Notes: generated by a model not told the origin, from the sequence alone. 37,470 nt of DNA from RPQJ01 sp041910015 (GCA_041910015.1 JAYRRR010000026.1:1-37470); one strand, 5' to 3'. Shown: positions 23,433 to 32,071, counted from the first letter of the stretch. Numbers and translations: made by a program.

Positions 23433-23980
23433 TGCACCTGGACGAGTTCGACGCGCCGGTTCTGCGCGTAGGCGGCTTCGTCGGCGTCTTCGACGGCCGG
23501 ACGCTCCTCGCCGTAGCTCACGGTCGCGATGCGCCCTTCGGCGACGCCCTGCAGCATCAGGGCCCGGCGCACCGTCTGCGCGCGGCGCTCGCCGAGGCCG
23601 ATGTTGTACTCGCGCGAACCGCGCTCGTCCGTGTGACCTTCGAGACGCACTCGTGCGTTCGGGTATTTCGACAGGTAGGCGGCATGTGCCGAGACGACGG
23701 CGTCGTACTCGGGCCGGATCTCGCTGCTGTCGTAATCGAAGTAGACCACGTTCTTCGCCTGCAGCGCGGCGAGCGCCTGGCGCTGCGCGTCGCTCATCGT
23801 GCCGGCGGCCGCCGCCGCCGAAGCGTCGGCGCCGATTCCGCTGGTCTGCGCGCCGGAAGTGTCCGTCGTCGGCGCCGGCGCCGTCGCTTCGGGCTGGACC
23901 TGCTTGGGCTTCTGACAGGCGGCGAGACCGAGCGCGAGCATCGCGACGGCGACGGCGTGGATCCACTTCGTGTTGGTCAT
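23429..23980 (-). CDS. pal: Peptidoglycan-associated lipoprotein Pal
   Basis: An outer-membrane lipoprotein that binds peptidoglycan and TolB, giving a stable envelope and timely constriction. 183 residues. The lipobox L-A-A-C22 follows a signal MTNTKWIHAVAVAMLALGLA. An Ala/Thr/Pro linker spans about residues 25-65. The OmpA-like domain contains NVVYFDYDSSEIRPEYDAVV and the diaminopimelate-binding core LEGHTDERGSREYNIGLGER, ending in AAYAQNRRVELVQV. ATG start with GAGGA upstream. It is 79 bases downstream of tolB; that gap has a small GC hairpin but no T tract. Confidence 0.98.
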   Translation of the reverse strand: MTNTKWIHAVAVAMLALGLAACQKPKQVQPEATAPAPTTDTSGAQTSGIGADASAAAAAGTMSDAQRQALAALQAKNVVYFDYDSSEIRPEYDAVVSAHAAYLSKYPNARVRLEGHTDERGSREYNIGLGERRAQTVRRALMLQGVAEGRIATVSYGEERPAVEDADEAAYAQNRRVELVQVQ

Positions 23981-24059
23981 CGAGTTCCTCGGAGTTCGGC
24001 AAAGACCGCGGCGTGCGCCGCAAATTAGGGGCGAATCATACCTTGGCGGCGCGGGTTGT

Positions 24060-25397
24060 TCACCGCGGCGACGAGGGGTACGGCGACCAGGCGGGCTCGC
24101 GCACGTCGCCCGCGTCGGAACTGAGCCGCTGCTGGAACCGTCCGTCCGACGACACCATCGCGAGCGTCCCGCGCGCGCCGCTGCGCGTCGCGTACATGAT
24201 CGCCGCACCGTTGGGCGCGAAGCTCGGAGCCTCGTCCTGCCGGCCGTCGGTCAGCACGTGCAGGTTGCGCGTCTTCAGGTCGAAAGTCGCGATCCGGTAG
24301 CCCCCGCGGTCCAGCGTCACGAGAGCGATCGACTGCCCGTCCGGCGAGACCCGCGGACGCGCGTTGTAGGCGTTGGTGAACGTGAGCCGCTGTGGCTGCT
24401 GGCCCGCCGCGGCCGCCACACGATAGACCTGCGGCTGGCCGGCGCGGTCCGACGTGAAGTAGACGCTGGCGCCGTCACGCGACCATTCCGGCTCGGTGTC
24501 GATCGCGCCGTCGGTCGTGAGCCGCGTCAGGACCTGGGTCGCGAGGTCGAGCACGAACACGTCGAGGTTGCCGTCGCGCGACAGCGTCAGCGCGAGCTTG
24601 CGGCCGTCCGGCGACCACGCCGGCGCGCCGTTGATGCCGAGCCGGGCCGAGACGCGGCGACGCTCGCCGGTCGCGAGCCGCTGCACGTAGATCGCCGAGG
24701 CCTTGCCCTCGAACGAGACGTAGGCGAGGCTCTGGCCGTCGGGCGACCACGCCGGCGACATCAGGGGCTCCGACGATTCCGTGATCGTGCGCGGCGCGTA
24801 GCCGTCGGCGTCGGCGACCACGAGCCGGTATTTCTGGCGCGGCGGCCGACCTTCGACCGACACGTACGCGATACGTGTCGAAAACGCGCCGGGAATGCCC
24901 GTAAGCCGCTCGAACACGAGGTCGGCGATGCGGTGTGCCGTCGCGCGCAGGCCGCGCTCGCTGGTCGGCAGGCGCTGGCTCAGCAGCGGCTGCCCGCTCT
25001 GCACGTTGAACAGCTCGAACGTCACGGCGAGGCCGGCGGCCTCCGGCTCGACGCGGCCCACGACGATGAAGTCGGAGCGCAGCAGCCGCCAGTCCTCGAA
25101 GCGGATCGAGGCACCCGTCGTCGGCCGCGTCACCATGTCGCGACGCTCGAGCGGCTTGAAGCGGCCGCTGAGCTGCAGGTCGTTCGCGACGACGGCCGCG
25201 ACGTCGTTCGGCCCGCCTTCGGCCTGTCCGCCGAACGGCACGACGGCGATCGGCACCGCGTCACGGACACCCTGCGTGATGTCGAGGCGCAACTGGGCCT
25301 GCGCGCCGGCGGACCACAGCAAGGTCAGGGCGAGGACCGCGCCGGCGACGCCGGAGCGCACAGCGTGCTGCGCGAACGCGCGAAGACAGGTCGTCAA
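24060..25397 (-). CDS. tolB: Tol-Pal system protein TolB
   Basis: A periplasmic beta-propeller protein that shuttles between Pal and TolA. 445 residues. The signal peptide ends near LLWSAGAQA, followed by LRLDITQGVRDAVPIAVVPF (N-terminal domain). The six-bladed propeller has repeated PAWSPDGRKLA-like units, for example MSPAWSPDGQSLAYVSFEGK. The start is a TTG at 25397, with GGAG nine bases upstream and six bases after the tolA stop. A GTG at 25361 would give a shorter, more usual signal peptide and cannot be excluded. The Pal-binding C-terminus is intact. Confidence 0.97.
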   Translation of the reverse strand: MTTCLRAFAQHAVRSGVAGAVLALTLLWSAGAQAQLRLDITQGVRDAVPIAVVPFGGQAEGGPNDVAAVVANDLQLSGRFKPLERRDMVTRPTTGASIRFEDWRLLRSDFIVVGRVEPEAAGLAVTFELFNVQSGQPLLSQRLPTSERGLRATAHRIADLVFERLTGIPGAFSTRIAYVSVEGRPPRQKYRLVVADADGYAPRTITESSEPLMSPAWSPDGQSLAYVSFEGKASAIYVQRLATGERRRVSARLGINGAPAWSPDGRKLALTLSRDGNLDVFVLDLATQVLTRLTTDGAIDTEPEWSRDGASVYFTSDRAGQPQVYRVAAAAGQQPQRLTFTNAYNARPRVSPDGQSIALVTLDRGGYRIATFDLKTRNLHVLTDGRQDEAPSFAPNGAAIMYATRSGARGTLAMVSSDGRFQQRLSSDAGDVREPAWSPYPSSPR

Positions 25398-25403
25398 GAG
25401 TCG

Positions 25404-26339
25404 CTACTCCGTGGGCTTGAACACCATCACCAGCCGCCGCTCGAAGGCCCGCGGATCGCGTGGCGCCGGCAGCGGGGACGAACGATACACGGCATTGGCA
25501 ACGGATTCGCGCACAGCCTGGTCGCCGTTGCACTCGCCGATCTTCAGTTCGATGACCGTGCCGCCGGTGGCCTGCGTGACGTAGAGCGTGCACTCGAGGC
25601 CGGCACGCGCCGACGGCGGCCTGTTCCAGTTGCGCTCGATGGTCTGGATCAGCATCGCGCGATACTCGTCCACGACGCCCGAGCGCGCGATCGCCTCGCC
25701 CTCTTCCTCGCTCGCGAGCGCGCGCCGTAGCTCGGCTTCGCGATCGGCTCGTGCCCCGGCTTCGCGCGCCGTCTTTTCCTGCTCCGCCTGCTTCTGCTTC
25801 GCCGCCAGTGCCTCCTGCTCCCTCTGCTCCTTCTGCTCCGCGGCCTTGCGCTTTGCCTCGGCTTCGGCGGCCGCGGCGCGCTTGCGGTCTTCGGCCGCCT
25901 GCTGGCGATGCTGCGCCTCCACGGCCTGCTTGTCCCGCGCCGCCCGCTCCTCGGCCTGACGACGCTCGAGCGCGATGCGCTCCTGCTCGCGCTGTCGCGC
26001 CTCGGCCTGCTGTCGTGCCTGGTCGACGACGGGTTCGGGGGGCGGCGGCTCGGGCACCGCCTGGGGTGCTGGCTCCGGGGGGGGGGCGACAGGCCGCTCG
26101 ATGGGTCGTTCGGCCGCCTGTGCGGTGGACTTCGGCACCGGCTCGCGCAGCGGCTTGCCTGCCCGCACGCGCGCCGGGAGGTCCTCGTAGCGGACGACGT
26201 CGCCTTCGATGGCGAGTTGCGGCAGCGGCTCGTCGCTGCGCCAACGCAGGGCCGCGGTCGCCAGCAGCGCGACCAGTACGACGTGCAGCGCGACGGATCC
26301 GAGCCAGGGGCCCGGGCGACGGACTTCGGGCCGCGCCAT
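25404..26339 (-). CDS. tolA: Tol-Pal system inner-membrane protein TolA
   Basis: Spans the periplasm and passes proton-motive-force energy from TolQR to TolB-Pal. 311 residues, short for the family (about 420 in E. coli). One N-terminal membrane segment (WLGSVALHVVLVALLATAAL, about residues 12-31), a Pro/Glu-rich stretch (about 80-103), then a long charged Ala/Glu/Lys/Arg/Gln helix (about 105-210). The C-terminal domain starts near EYRAMLIQTIERNWNRP and contains the two cysteines seen in TolA-III. Codons for residues 85-88 contain a run of ten C (26077-26086). ATG start, three bases after tolR. Confidence 0.94.
   Translation of the reverse strand: MARPEVRRPGPWLGSVALHVVLVALLATAALRWRSDEPLPQLAIEGDVVRYEDLPARVRAGKPLREPVPKSTAQAAERPIERPVAPPPEPAPQAVPEPPPPEPVVDQARQQAEARQREQERIALERRQAEERAARDKQAVEAQHRQQAAEDRKRAAAAEAEAKRKAAEQKEQREQEALAAKQKQAEQEKTAREAGARADREAELRRALASEEEGEAIARSGVVDEYRAMLIQTIERNWNRPPSARAGLECTLYVTQATGGTVIELKIGECNGDQAVRESVANAVYRSSPLPAPRDPRAFERRLVMVFKPTE
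26077..26086. repeat. Ten-base G:C homopolymer inside tolA
   Basis: Ten consecutive G on the plus strand, which is C10 in the tolA coding strand, encoding Ala-Pro-Pro-Pro at residues 85-88. It is the longest homopolymer seen in the window. A one-base change in length would shift the frame and remove the helical and C-terminal domains. Confidence 0.9.
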
Positions 26340-26342
26340 GCT

Positions 26343-26786
26343 CTAGCGCTGCCCGGTCCGGCGCGTCGTCGCGGCCGGTACGGTCACGAACCCGACTTTC
26401 TTCGCCCCCGCGCGTTGCAGCAGCACCATGCCCTCCACGACACGACCGTACGGCACGACCCTGTCCGCCTTGACCAATACGGGACGCTCGGGTTCCCTGC
26501 GCAGCGCCGCCGCCGCCAGTTCGAGCAGCCGGTCCGGCTCGAGCGCCTGCTTCGGGTCGCCGAGGTTCAGGTACATCGCGCCTGCCGCATCGACGCTCAG
26601 CAGCAGCGGCTCGAGATCGTCGGGCTCGATCGGCTCGGCCGCGGCCTGCGGCAGGTCAACCTTGATGCCCTGGCTCAGCATCGGCGCGGTCACCATGAAG
26701 ATGATCAGCAGCACGAGCATCACGTCGATGTAGGGCACGACGTTGATCTCGCCCATCAGCTTGCGGCCGCGCCGGTTGCGAGCCAT
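26343..26786 (-). CDS. tolR: Tol-Pal system proton channel subunit TolR
   Basis: An ExbD/TolR-family protein of 147 residues. The single membrane helix INVVPYIDVMLVLLIIFMVT holds the conserved proton-carrying Asp (Asp21 in PYIDVMLV). The periplasmic part has GDPKQALEPDRL and the terminal VVPYGRVVEGMVLLQRAGAK dimer domain, ending in a basic tail. ATG start, 15 bases after tolQ and three bases before tolA, in one transcription unit. Confidence 0.97.
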   Translation of the reverse strand: MARNRRGRKLMGEINVVPYIDVMLVLLIIFMVTAPMLSQGIKVDLPQAAAEPIEPDDLEPLLLSVDAAGAMYLNLGDPKQALEPDRLLELAAAALRREPERPVLVKADRVVPYGRVVEGMVLLQRAGAKKVGFVTVPAATTRRTGQR

Positions 26787-26801
26787 CGCCTGCGCTCCCG
26801 C

Positions 26802-27476
26802 CTAGCCCTGCGCGACGCCCGCGTGGCGCTGCAGGATCGTCGACAGCTCTTCCATGAACGTGTCGTAGCGCAGCTCGAGCCGCGAGACGTGGTCGGCGTA
26901 GCGGTTGTAGGCGATGACGGCGGGGATCGCCGCGAACAGGCCCATTGCCGTGGCGATCAGCGCTTCGGCGATGCCCGGCGCGACCGTGGCGAGCGTCGCC
27001 TGCTGTACGTGGCCGAGCCCCTGGAACGCGGTGAGGATGCCCCACACCGTGCCGAACAGGCCGACATACGGGCTGGTCGAGCCGACGGTCGCCAGTGTCG
27101 AGAGATTCTGCTCGAGACGGTCGGTTTCCTTGAGCTGCGCGACCTTCATCGCGCGGCGCGCGCCGTCGAGCAACTGCGCGCCGACGAGCCCCTGCGACTT
27201 GAGGCGCGAGAACTCGCGAAAGCCCGACACGAAGATGTCTGCCATGCCGGTTGGCGAGCTGCCGTCGAGCGACTTGTACAGTGTGGCCAGCTCGCCGCCG
27301 GCCCAGAACTGGTTCTCGAAGCGGTCGGCCGCGAGACGCGCTTCGCCGAGCAGGCGGCGCTTGCCGAGGATGATCGCCCAGGACGCCACCGACGCGCCGA
27401 TCAGCAACAGCATCACCAGTTGCACGACCAGGCTCGCCTGCAGCAGCAGGTCGAGGATGGAATGCTCGCCGATCAT
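26802..27476 (-). CDS. tolQ: Tol-Pal system proton channel subunit TolQ
   Basis: An ExbB/MotA-family inner-membrane protein of 224 residues with three membrane helices (about residues 15-38, 130-152 and 165-188). Typical segments are LDLLLQASLVVQLVMLLLIG, VGSTSPYVGLFGTVWGILTA and GIAEALIATAMGLFAAIPAV. It forms the proton channel with TolR that drives TolA. ATG start. It is 51 bases downstream of ruvB; no ybgC thioesterase gene is found between them, though it commonly begins this operon. Confidence 0.98.
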   Translation of the reverse strand: MIGEHSILDLLLQASLVVQLVMLLLIGASVASWAIILGKRRLLGEARLAADRFENQFWAGGELATLYKSLDGSSPTGMADIFVSGFREFSRLKSQGLVGAQLLDGARRAMKVAQLKETDRLEQNLSTLATVGSTSPYVGLFGTVWGILTAFQGLGHVQQATLATVAPGIAEALIATAMGLFAAIPAVIAYNRYADHVSRLELRYDTFMEELSTILQRHAGVAQG

Positions 27477-27527
27477 GCGCGGATCACCTCGTCTCGAGTC
27501 TGCGGGCAGGTGGGACAGCAGGACATC

Positions 27528-28595
27528 TCAGCCTTCGAACAGGCCCAGCGTGCCGGGCCGCTGCTCGGGCGCGGGCGGCGGCAGGCCAAAGTGCAGATAC
27601 GCGTTGCGCGCCGCGACGCGGCCGCGCGCCGTGCGCATGATGTATCCCTGCTGGATCAGGAACGGCTCGATCACGTCCTCGATGGTGCCGCGCTCCTCGC
27701 CGAGCGCCGCTGCGAGACTGTCGACGCCGACCGGGCCACCGTCGAACTTCTCGATGATCGTCAGCATGAGCCGGCGGTCCATCGGGTCGAAGCCCTGCGG
27801 ATCGACATCGAGCAGGTCGAGCGCGGCCTGCGCCACCTCGCGCGTGATGCGCCCGCCCGCCTTGACCTCGGCGTAGTCGCGCACGCGGCGCAACAGCCGG
27901 TTGGCGATGCGAGGCGTGCCGCGCGAACGGGTGGCGATCTGCACGGCGCCTTCGGCGTCGGCCGCCACGCCGAGGATGCCCGCGGAGCGCTGCACGATGC
28001 GCTGCAGCTCGTCGTGGCCGTAGAACTCGAGGCGCTGCACGATGCCGAAGCGGTCGCGCAGCGGCGAGGTGAGCAGCCCCGCGCGCGTCGTGGCACCGAC
28101 GAGCGTGAACGGCGGCAGGTCGATCTTGATCGAGCGCGCGCCCGGCCCCTCGCCGATCATGATGTCGAGCTGGAAGTCTTCGAGCGCCGGATAGAGGATC
28201 TCCTCGACGACCGGGCTCAGTCTGTGGATCTCGTCGACGAACAGGATCTCGTTGGCCTGCAGGTTCGTGAGCAGCGCGGCCAGATCGCCGGGACGTTCGA
28301 GCACCGGTCCCGAGGTCTGCTTGAAGCCCACGCCGAGCTCGTTCGCGATCACGTGCGCGAGCGTCGTCTTGCCGAGACCGGGCGGTCCGAAGATCAGCGT
28401 GTGGTCGAGCGACTCGCCGCGGTTGCGCGCCGCCGTGATGAAGATCTCCATCTGCGCCTTCATCACCGGCTGCCCGACATAGTCGGCGAGCGTCTTCGGG
28501 CGCACGGCGCGGTCATAGACCTCCTCGTCGCGTTGCGCGGCCGGCGACACGGCGCGGTCCGGCTCGATCGTCACGTGGCTCTCGTGTCTGGTCAC
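27528..28595 (-). CDS. ruvB: Holliday junction branch-migration helicase RuvB
   Basis: The AAA+ motor that drives branch migration with RuvA. 355 residues. Walker A GPPGLGKTTLAH, Walker B ILFVDEIHRL, sensor 1 VGATTRAGLL, the arginine-finger region SPLRDRFGI, and the C-terminal winged-helix domain are all present. The start is GTG at 28595, seven bases after ruvA; a second GTG eight codons later (MTIEPDRAV) is a possible alternative. The last residues (RPGTLGLFEG) follow a Pro-rich tail. Confidence 0.98.
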   Translation of the reverse strand: MTRHESHVTIEPDRAVSPAAQRDEEVYDRAVRPKTLADYVGQPVMKAQMEIFITAARNRGESLDHTLIFGPPGLGKTTLAHVIANELGVGFKQTSGPVLERPGDLAALLTNLQANEILFVDEIHRLSPVVEEILYPALEDFQLDIMIGEGPGARSIKIDLPPFTLVGATTRAGLLTSPLRDRFGIVQRLEFYGHDELQRIVQRSAGILGVAADAEGAVQIATRSRGTPRIANRLLRRVRDYAEVKAGGRITREVAQAALDLLDVDPQGFDPMDRRLMLTIIEKFDGGPVGVDSLAAALGEERGTIEDVIEPFLIQQGYIMRTARGRVAARNAYLHFGLPPPAPEQRPGTLGLFEG

Positions 28596-28602
28596 GGGCG
28601 CC

Positions 28603-29205
28603 TCAGTTGCCCGCTGCGCGCAGCGCGTGGCGGATCAGTTCCTCGGTCGTGGTCACCGCCGGGTCGACCTTCTGCAGCAGCCGGGTCACCTCGGCGGGCT
28701 TGTAGCCGAGCGCCACGAGCGCGCCGTAGGCTTCCGCCTGCGGGCTCGGTGCGCCGCCGCCTGTCGCCGGGCCCTTCGCGGCGAACGGCTGCGCCGTCGC
28801 CAGCGCATTCAAGCGGTCACGCATCTCGACGATCAGACGCTCGGCCGTCTTGCGGCCGATGCCCGGGATGCGTGTGAGCGCCGCCGTGTCCTGCGCCTCG
28901 ACGCAGCGGTGGAACTCGTCCACGCTGGCGCCGGAGAGGATGCCGAGCGCGATGCGCGGCCCCACGCCCGAGATCCGGATGAGTTCTCGGAACAGGCCAC
29001 GTTCGCGCTCGGTGCCAAAACCGAACAGCACGTGGGCGTCCTCGCGCACGACGAGATGCGTGTGCAGGCTGACCTCGGCGCCCAGCGCCGGCAGGTTGTA
29101 GAAGGTCGACATCGGTGCCTCGACCTCGTAGCCGACGCCGTTGACGTCTACCAGAAGCACCGGCGGATGCCTGGCCGCGAGCCGCCCGCGCAACGAGCCG
29201 ATCAC
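28603..29205 (-). CDS. ruvA: Holliday junction DNA-binding protein RuvA
   Basis: A tetrameric junction-recognition subunit of RuvAB, 200 residues. The OB-fold domain starts MIGSLRGRLAARHPPVLLVD. The two helix-hairpin-helix motifs are LIRISGVGPRIALGILSG and LTRIPGIGRKTAERLIVE. A Gly/Pro linker leads to the RuvB-binding domain III (AYGALVALGYKPAEVTRLLQ). The start is GTG at 29205, overlapping the ruvC stop as GTGA. Confidence 0.98.
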   Translation of the reverse strand: MIGSLRGRLAARHPPVLLVDVNGVGYEVEAPMSTFYNLPALGAEVSLHTHLVVREDAHVLFGFGTERERGLFRELIRISGVGPRIALGILSGASVDEFHRCVEAQDTAALTRIPGIGRKTAERLIVEMRDRLNALATAQPFAAKGPATGGGAPSPQAEAYGALVALGYKPAEVTRLLQKVDPAVTTTEELIRHALRAAGN

Positions 29206-29714
29206 GGCCGGCCCTCGACCAGCACCGTCGCGACGTCGACCACCTGCCGCACGCCCCGCGAATAGGCATGGCAGAGCGCGAGGCCGATCGCGTCGGCCGC
29301 GTCCGGTCCGAGTTCGCCCCGCAGACGCAGCAGATTGCGCACCATCAACTGCACCTGTTCCTTCTGCGCCCCGCCCTGTCCGACGACGGCGAGCTTCACT
29401 TCGCGCGGAGCATATTCATAGAGTGTCGCCGCGCCCGAGTACACCGCACAGATCGCCGCCCCGCGCGCCTGGCCGAGCTTGAGCGCGCTGTCGGCATTGC
29501 GATGCATGAACACCCGCTCGATGGCGACCTCCGCCGGACGGTATTCCCGGACGAGTTCGAGCACGCCGTCGAAGATCTGCCGCAGGCGCGGCGCGAAAGC
29601 CGCCCCGCGCGTGCGGATGGCACCGCTCGCGACGTAGCTGGCGTCACCGTCGCGCCAGTCGACGATGCCGAAGCCGGTCGCCTGCGAGCCCGGATCGATG
29701 CCGAGAATGCGCAC
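29202..29714 (-). CDS. ruvC: Crossover junction endodeoxyribonuclease RuvC
   Basis: Resolves Holliday junctions by paired nicks. 170 residues. It begins MRILGIDPGSQATGFG, with catalytic Asp7, Glu66 (in VAIERVFMHRN), and Asp138 and Asp141 (in LGPDAADAIGLALCHA), at the same numbers as in E. coli. The start is GTG at 29714; the frame is open further upstream into the relA divergent region, but those residues do not match the family. It is the first gene of ruvCAB-tol-pal. The usual upstream yebC is absent, because relA diverges here. Confidence 0.97.
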   Translation of the reverse strand: MRILGIDPGSQATGFGIVDWRDGDASYVASGAIRTRGAAFAPRLRQIFDGVLELVREYRPAEVAIERVFMHRNADSALKLGQARGAAICAVYSGAATLYEYAPREVKLAVVGQGGAQKEQVQLMVRNLLRLRGELGPDAADAIGLALCHAYSRGVRQVVDVATVLVEGRP

Positions 29715-29894
29715 CGTCTCACCGGCGGCGCCGGGAGTGCCAGACCTGGCCGTCCAGCGCCGTCCGCCACGGTTGATTCTCGGCAAATAACCTCCGGATC
29801 GGCAGCCGCGGGATATCGGGGCCGTATGATAGCGTCTTTGACGCGGACGCCGCACGACCGCGCGCGTCGCCGGAACCGAATGCCCGAGCCGTGA
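29715..29894 (+). promoter_or_regulatory. ruvC/relA divergent region with a predicted relA -10 and a four-codon leader frame
   Basis: This 180-base stretch must carry both promoters. For relA, TATGAT (29825-29830) is a good -10 (5 of 6 matches), but no convincing -35 is at the right spacing. At 29880 an ATG begins the minimal frame ATG-CCC-GAG-CCG-TGA (Met-Pro-Glu-Pro), whose stop overlaps the relA GTG as GTGA. A weak CGGAA sequence precedes it. For ruvC I could not assign a promoter with confidence. Confidence 0.4.
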
Positions 29895-32011
29895 AACCCG
29901 CCGAAATCGACCTGCGCACGCTCCCGCCAAAGGTGCGCGCGGCGCTCGACCACGTGACCAGCCTGTCGGCCGACGTGCACACGCGACGTGCCACGGAGCT
30001 GGTGGCGGTCCTCGCGCTGCTGCAGGCCGACGACGACGTGCTGCTCGCGGGGCTGCTGGTCCCCCTGCTGGAGGGCGGGCGGGTCGACGCCGAGACGGCC
30101 CTGCCGACGTTCGGCGAGGCAGCCGTCAGACTCGCCACCGAACTGCGGACGGTCGGCGACAGCGGCATCCCGGCCGGCTGGAACCCCGGGCAGGCGCTCG
30201 AGCCCGAGCAGGCCGAGGGCCTGCGCAAACTGCTGCTGGCGCTGGCGTCCGACATCCGCCTGGTGCTGATCCGGCTCGCACTGCAGCTCGTGCGCATGCG
30301 CGGCATCAAGGACGCCACGGAACTCGCGCAACGCCGCGCCGCGCTCGAGACCCACGAGATCTACGCGCCGCTCGCGAACCGGCTCGGCATCTGGCAGCTC
30401 AAGTGGGAACTGGAAGACCTCGCGTTCCGATACAACCAGCCCGAGGAGTACCGGCGCATCGCGGGCTGGCTCAAGTCCAAGCGTGCCGAGCGCGAGCAGT
30501 ACATCGAAGACGTCAAGCGCGACCTCGGCCGCGAGCTGGAGATGCTCGGAATCCACGGCGTCGTGACGGGCCGTCCGAAGCACATCTACAGCATCTGGCG
30601 CAAGATGCAGCGCAAGTCGCTGCGTTTCGAGCAGGTCATGGACGTGCTGGCGGCGCGCGTCATCGTGAACACCATCGCCGAGTGCTATGCCGTGCTCGGC
30701 GTCGTGCACGGGCTGTGGCGCTCCATCCCCGGCGAGTACGACGACTACATCGCCACGCCCAAGAGCAACGACTACCGCTCGCTGCACACGGCCGTCGTCG
30801 GCCCGGGACGGCTGCCGCTCGAAGTGCAGATCCGCACGCACGAGATGCACGACCACGCCGAGCTCGGCGTCGCCGCGCACTGGCAGTACAAGGAAGGCCG
30901 CAAGGCCGCGGCGGGCTTCCAGCAGAAGATCGTCTGGCTCCGGCAACTGCTCGAACCGTCGCGCGAGGGCGTCGAGCCCGACGTACTCGCGGGCCTGCAG
31001 GCCGAGGTTTTCGAGGACCGTGTCTACGCACTGAGCCCGAAGGGCGACGTCGTCGACCTGCCGCGCGGCGCGACGCCGCTCGATTTCGCCTACCAGGTGC
31101 ACACGGATCTCGGTCATCGCTGCCGCGGTGCGCGCGTCAACGGCCGCCTGGTGACGCTGGACCGTGCGCTCGCCAACGGCGACACCGTGGAGATCATCGC
31201 GGCGAAGCAGCCGCACCCGAGCCGTGACTGGCTCGTGCCGCAGCTCGGCTTCCTGGCTTCGCCGCGCAACCGCGCCAAGGTGCGCGCCTGGTTCCGCAGG
31301 CAGGACGAGGCGCAGAACCGGGAGCAGGGCCGACAGATGCTGGAGCGCGAGTTCGAGCGGCTGGGGGTGCAAGCACCGTCGCTGCCCGAGATCCTCGCGG
31401 ACCTGGGTCTGCCGGACGCGGACGCACTTTACGTCGGCCTCGGCGAGGGAGAGACCACGCTCGCCCAGGTGGCGGGCGCGATCCATCGCCGGCTGCACGA
31501 GCAGCGGGAAACCGCGCCAAGGGTGGCGAAGCGGCCGAAACACGCGACGCCCGGCGCATCGGCCGGCCTCGTCGTCGACGGCGTCGGCGACCTGCTCAGC
31601 ACCCTCGCCCGGTGCTGTCGCCCGGTGCCGCCCGAGCAGATCCTGGGCTACGTCACCGTTGGCCGCGGCGTGAGCATTCACCGCGCCACCTGCGCCAACC
31701 TGCGCCGCCTGCGCGAACAGAACCCGCAGCGGGTGCTGACGGTCGACTGGGGCGCGCCGGCCGGTGAACGGACGTTTCCGGTCAGGATCCGCATCGAGGC
31801 GCTCGACCGGCGCGGGCTCGTGCGCGACATCTCGGGCGTGCTCGCCGACGAGCAGATCAGCATCGAGGCGATGAACACCCATACCAACCCTGTCGACAGC
31901 GTAGCGACGCTCGACGTGACGCTGAAGGTGCATGCGCTCGACGAGCTGAGCCGCGTGCTGGCGCGAATCGCGACACTGCCGAGCGTCGTGACGGCGCGCC
32001 GTCAGGCGTAG
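29891..32011 (+). CDS. relA: GTP pyrophosphokinase RelA
   Basis: Ribosome-associated (p)ppGpp synthetase of the stringent response, 706 residues. The N-terminal domain aligns with the hydrolase domain but lacks the HD catalytic motif (AGLLVPLLEGGR instead of a HDVIEDT-like sequence), so it is synthesis-only. The synthetase domain has GRPKHIYSIWRKMQRKSLRF, YDDYIATPKSNDYRSLHTAV and RTHEMHDHAELGVAAHWQYK. The TGS domain (VYALSPKGDVVDLPRG), the helical and zinc-finger part with LARCCRPVPPEQILGY, and the C-terminal ACT domain follow. The GTG start at 29891 is the best available; no ATG fits. Together with DksA in the same window it supplies both halves of stringent control. Confidence 0.96.
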   Translation: MKPAEIDLRTLPPKVRAALDHVTSLSADVHTRRATELVAVLALLQADDDVLLAGLLVPLLEGGRVDAETALPTFGEAAVRLATELRTVGDSGIPAGWNPGQALEPEQAEGLRKLLLALASDIRLVLIRLALQLVRMRGIKDATELAQRRAALETHEIYAPLANRLGIWQLKWELEDLAFRYNQPEEYRRIAGWLKSKRAEREQYIEDVKRDLGRELEMLGIHGVVTGRPKHIYSIWRKMQRKSLRFEQVMDVLAARVIVNTIAECYAVLGVVHGLWRSIPGEYDDYIATPKSNDYRSLHTAVVGPGRLPLEVQIRTHEMHDHAELGVAAHWQYKEGRKAAAGFQQKIVWLRQLLEPSREGVEPDVLAGLQAEVFEDRVYALSPKGDVVDLPRGATPLDFAYQVHTDLGHRCRGARVNGRLVTLDRALANGDTVEIIAAKQPHPSRDWLVPQLGFLASPRNRAKVRAWFRRQDEAQNREQGRQMLEREFERLGVQAPSLPEILADLGLPDADALYVGLGEGETTLAQVAGAIHRRLHEQRETAPRVAKRPKHATPGASAGLVVDGVGDLLSTLARCCRPVPPEQILGYVTVGRGVSIHRATCANLRRLREQNPQRVLTVDWGAPAGERTFPVRIRIEALDRRGLVRDISGVLADEQISIEAMNTHTNPVDSVATLDVTLKVHALDELSRVLARIATLPSVVTARRQA

Positions 32012-32071
32012 AGCGCCAACCGCAGTGCGAGGCGTTCGGCGCACCTGCCGAGGCCTCCTGCGCCGGGCGCC

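Noticed and set aside
22653..24023. A 456-codon minus frame joining sequence upstream of cpoB
   Set aside because: The extra N-terminal part is pal read in another frame; CpoB begins at its own signal peptide at 23432.
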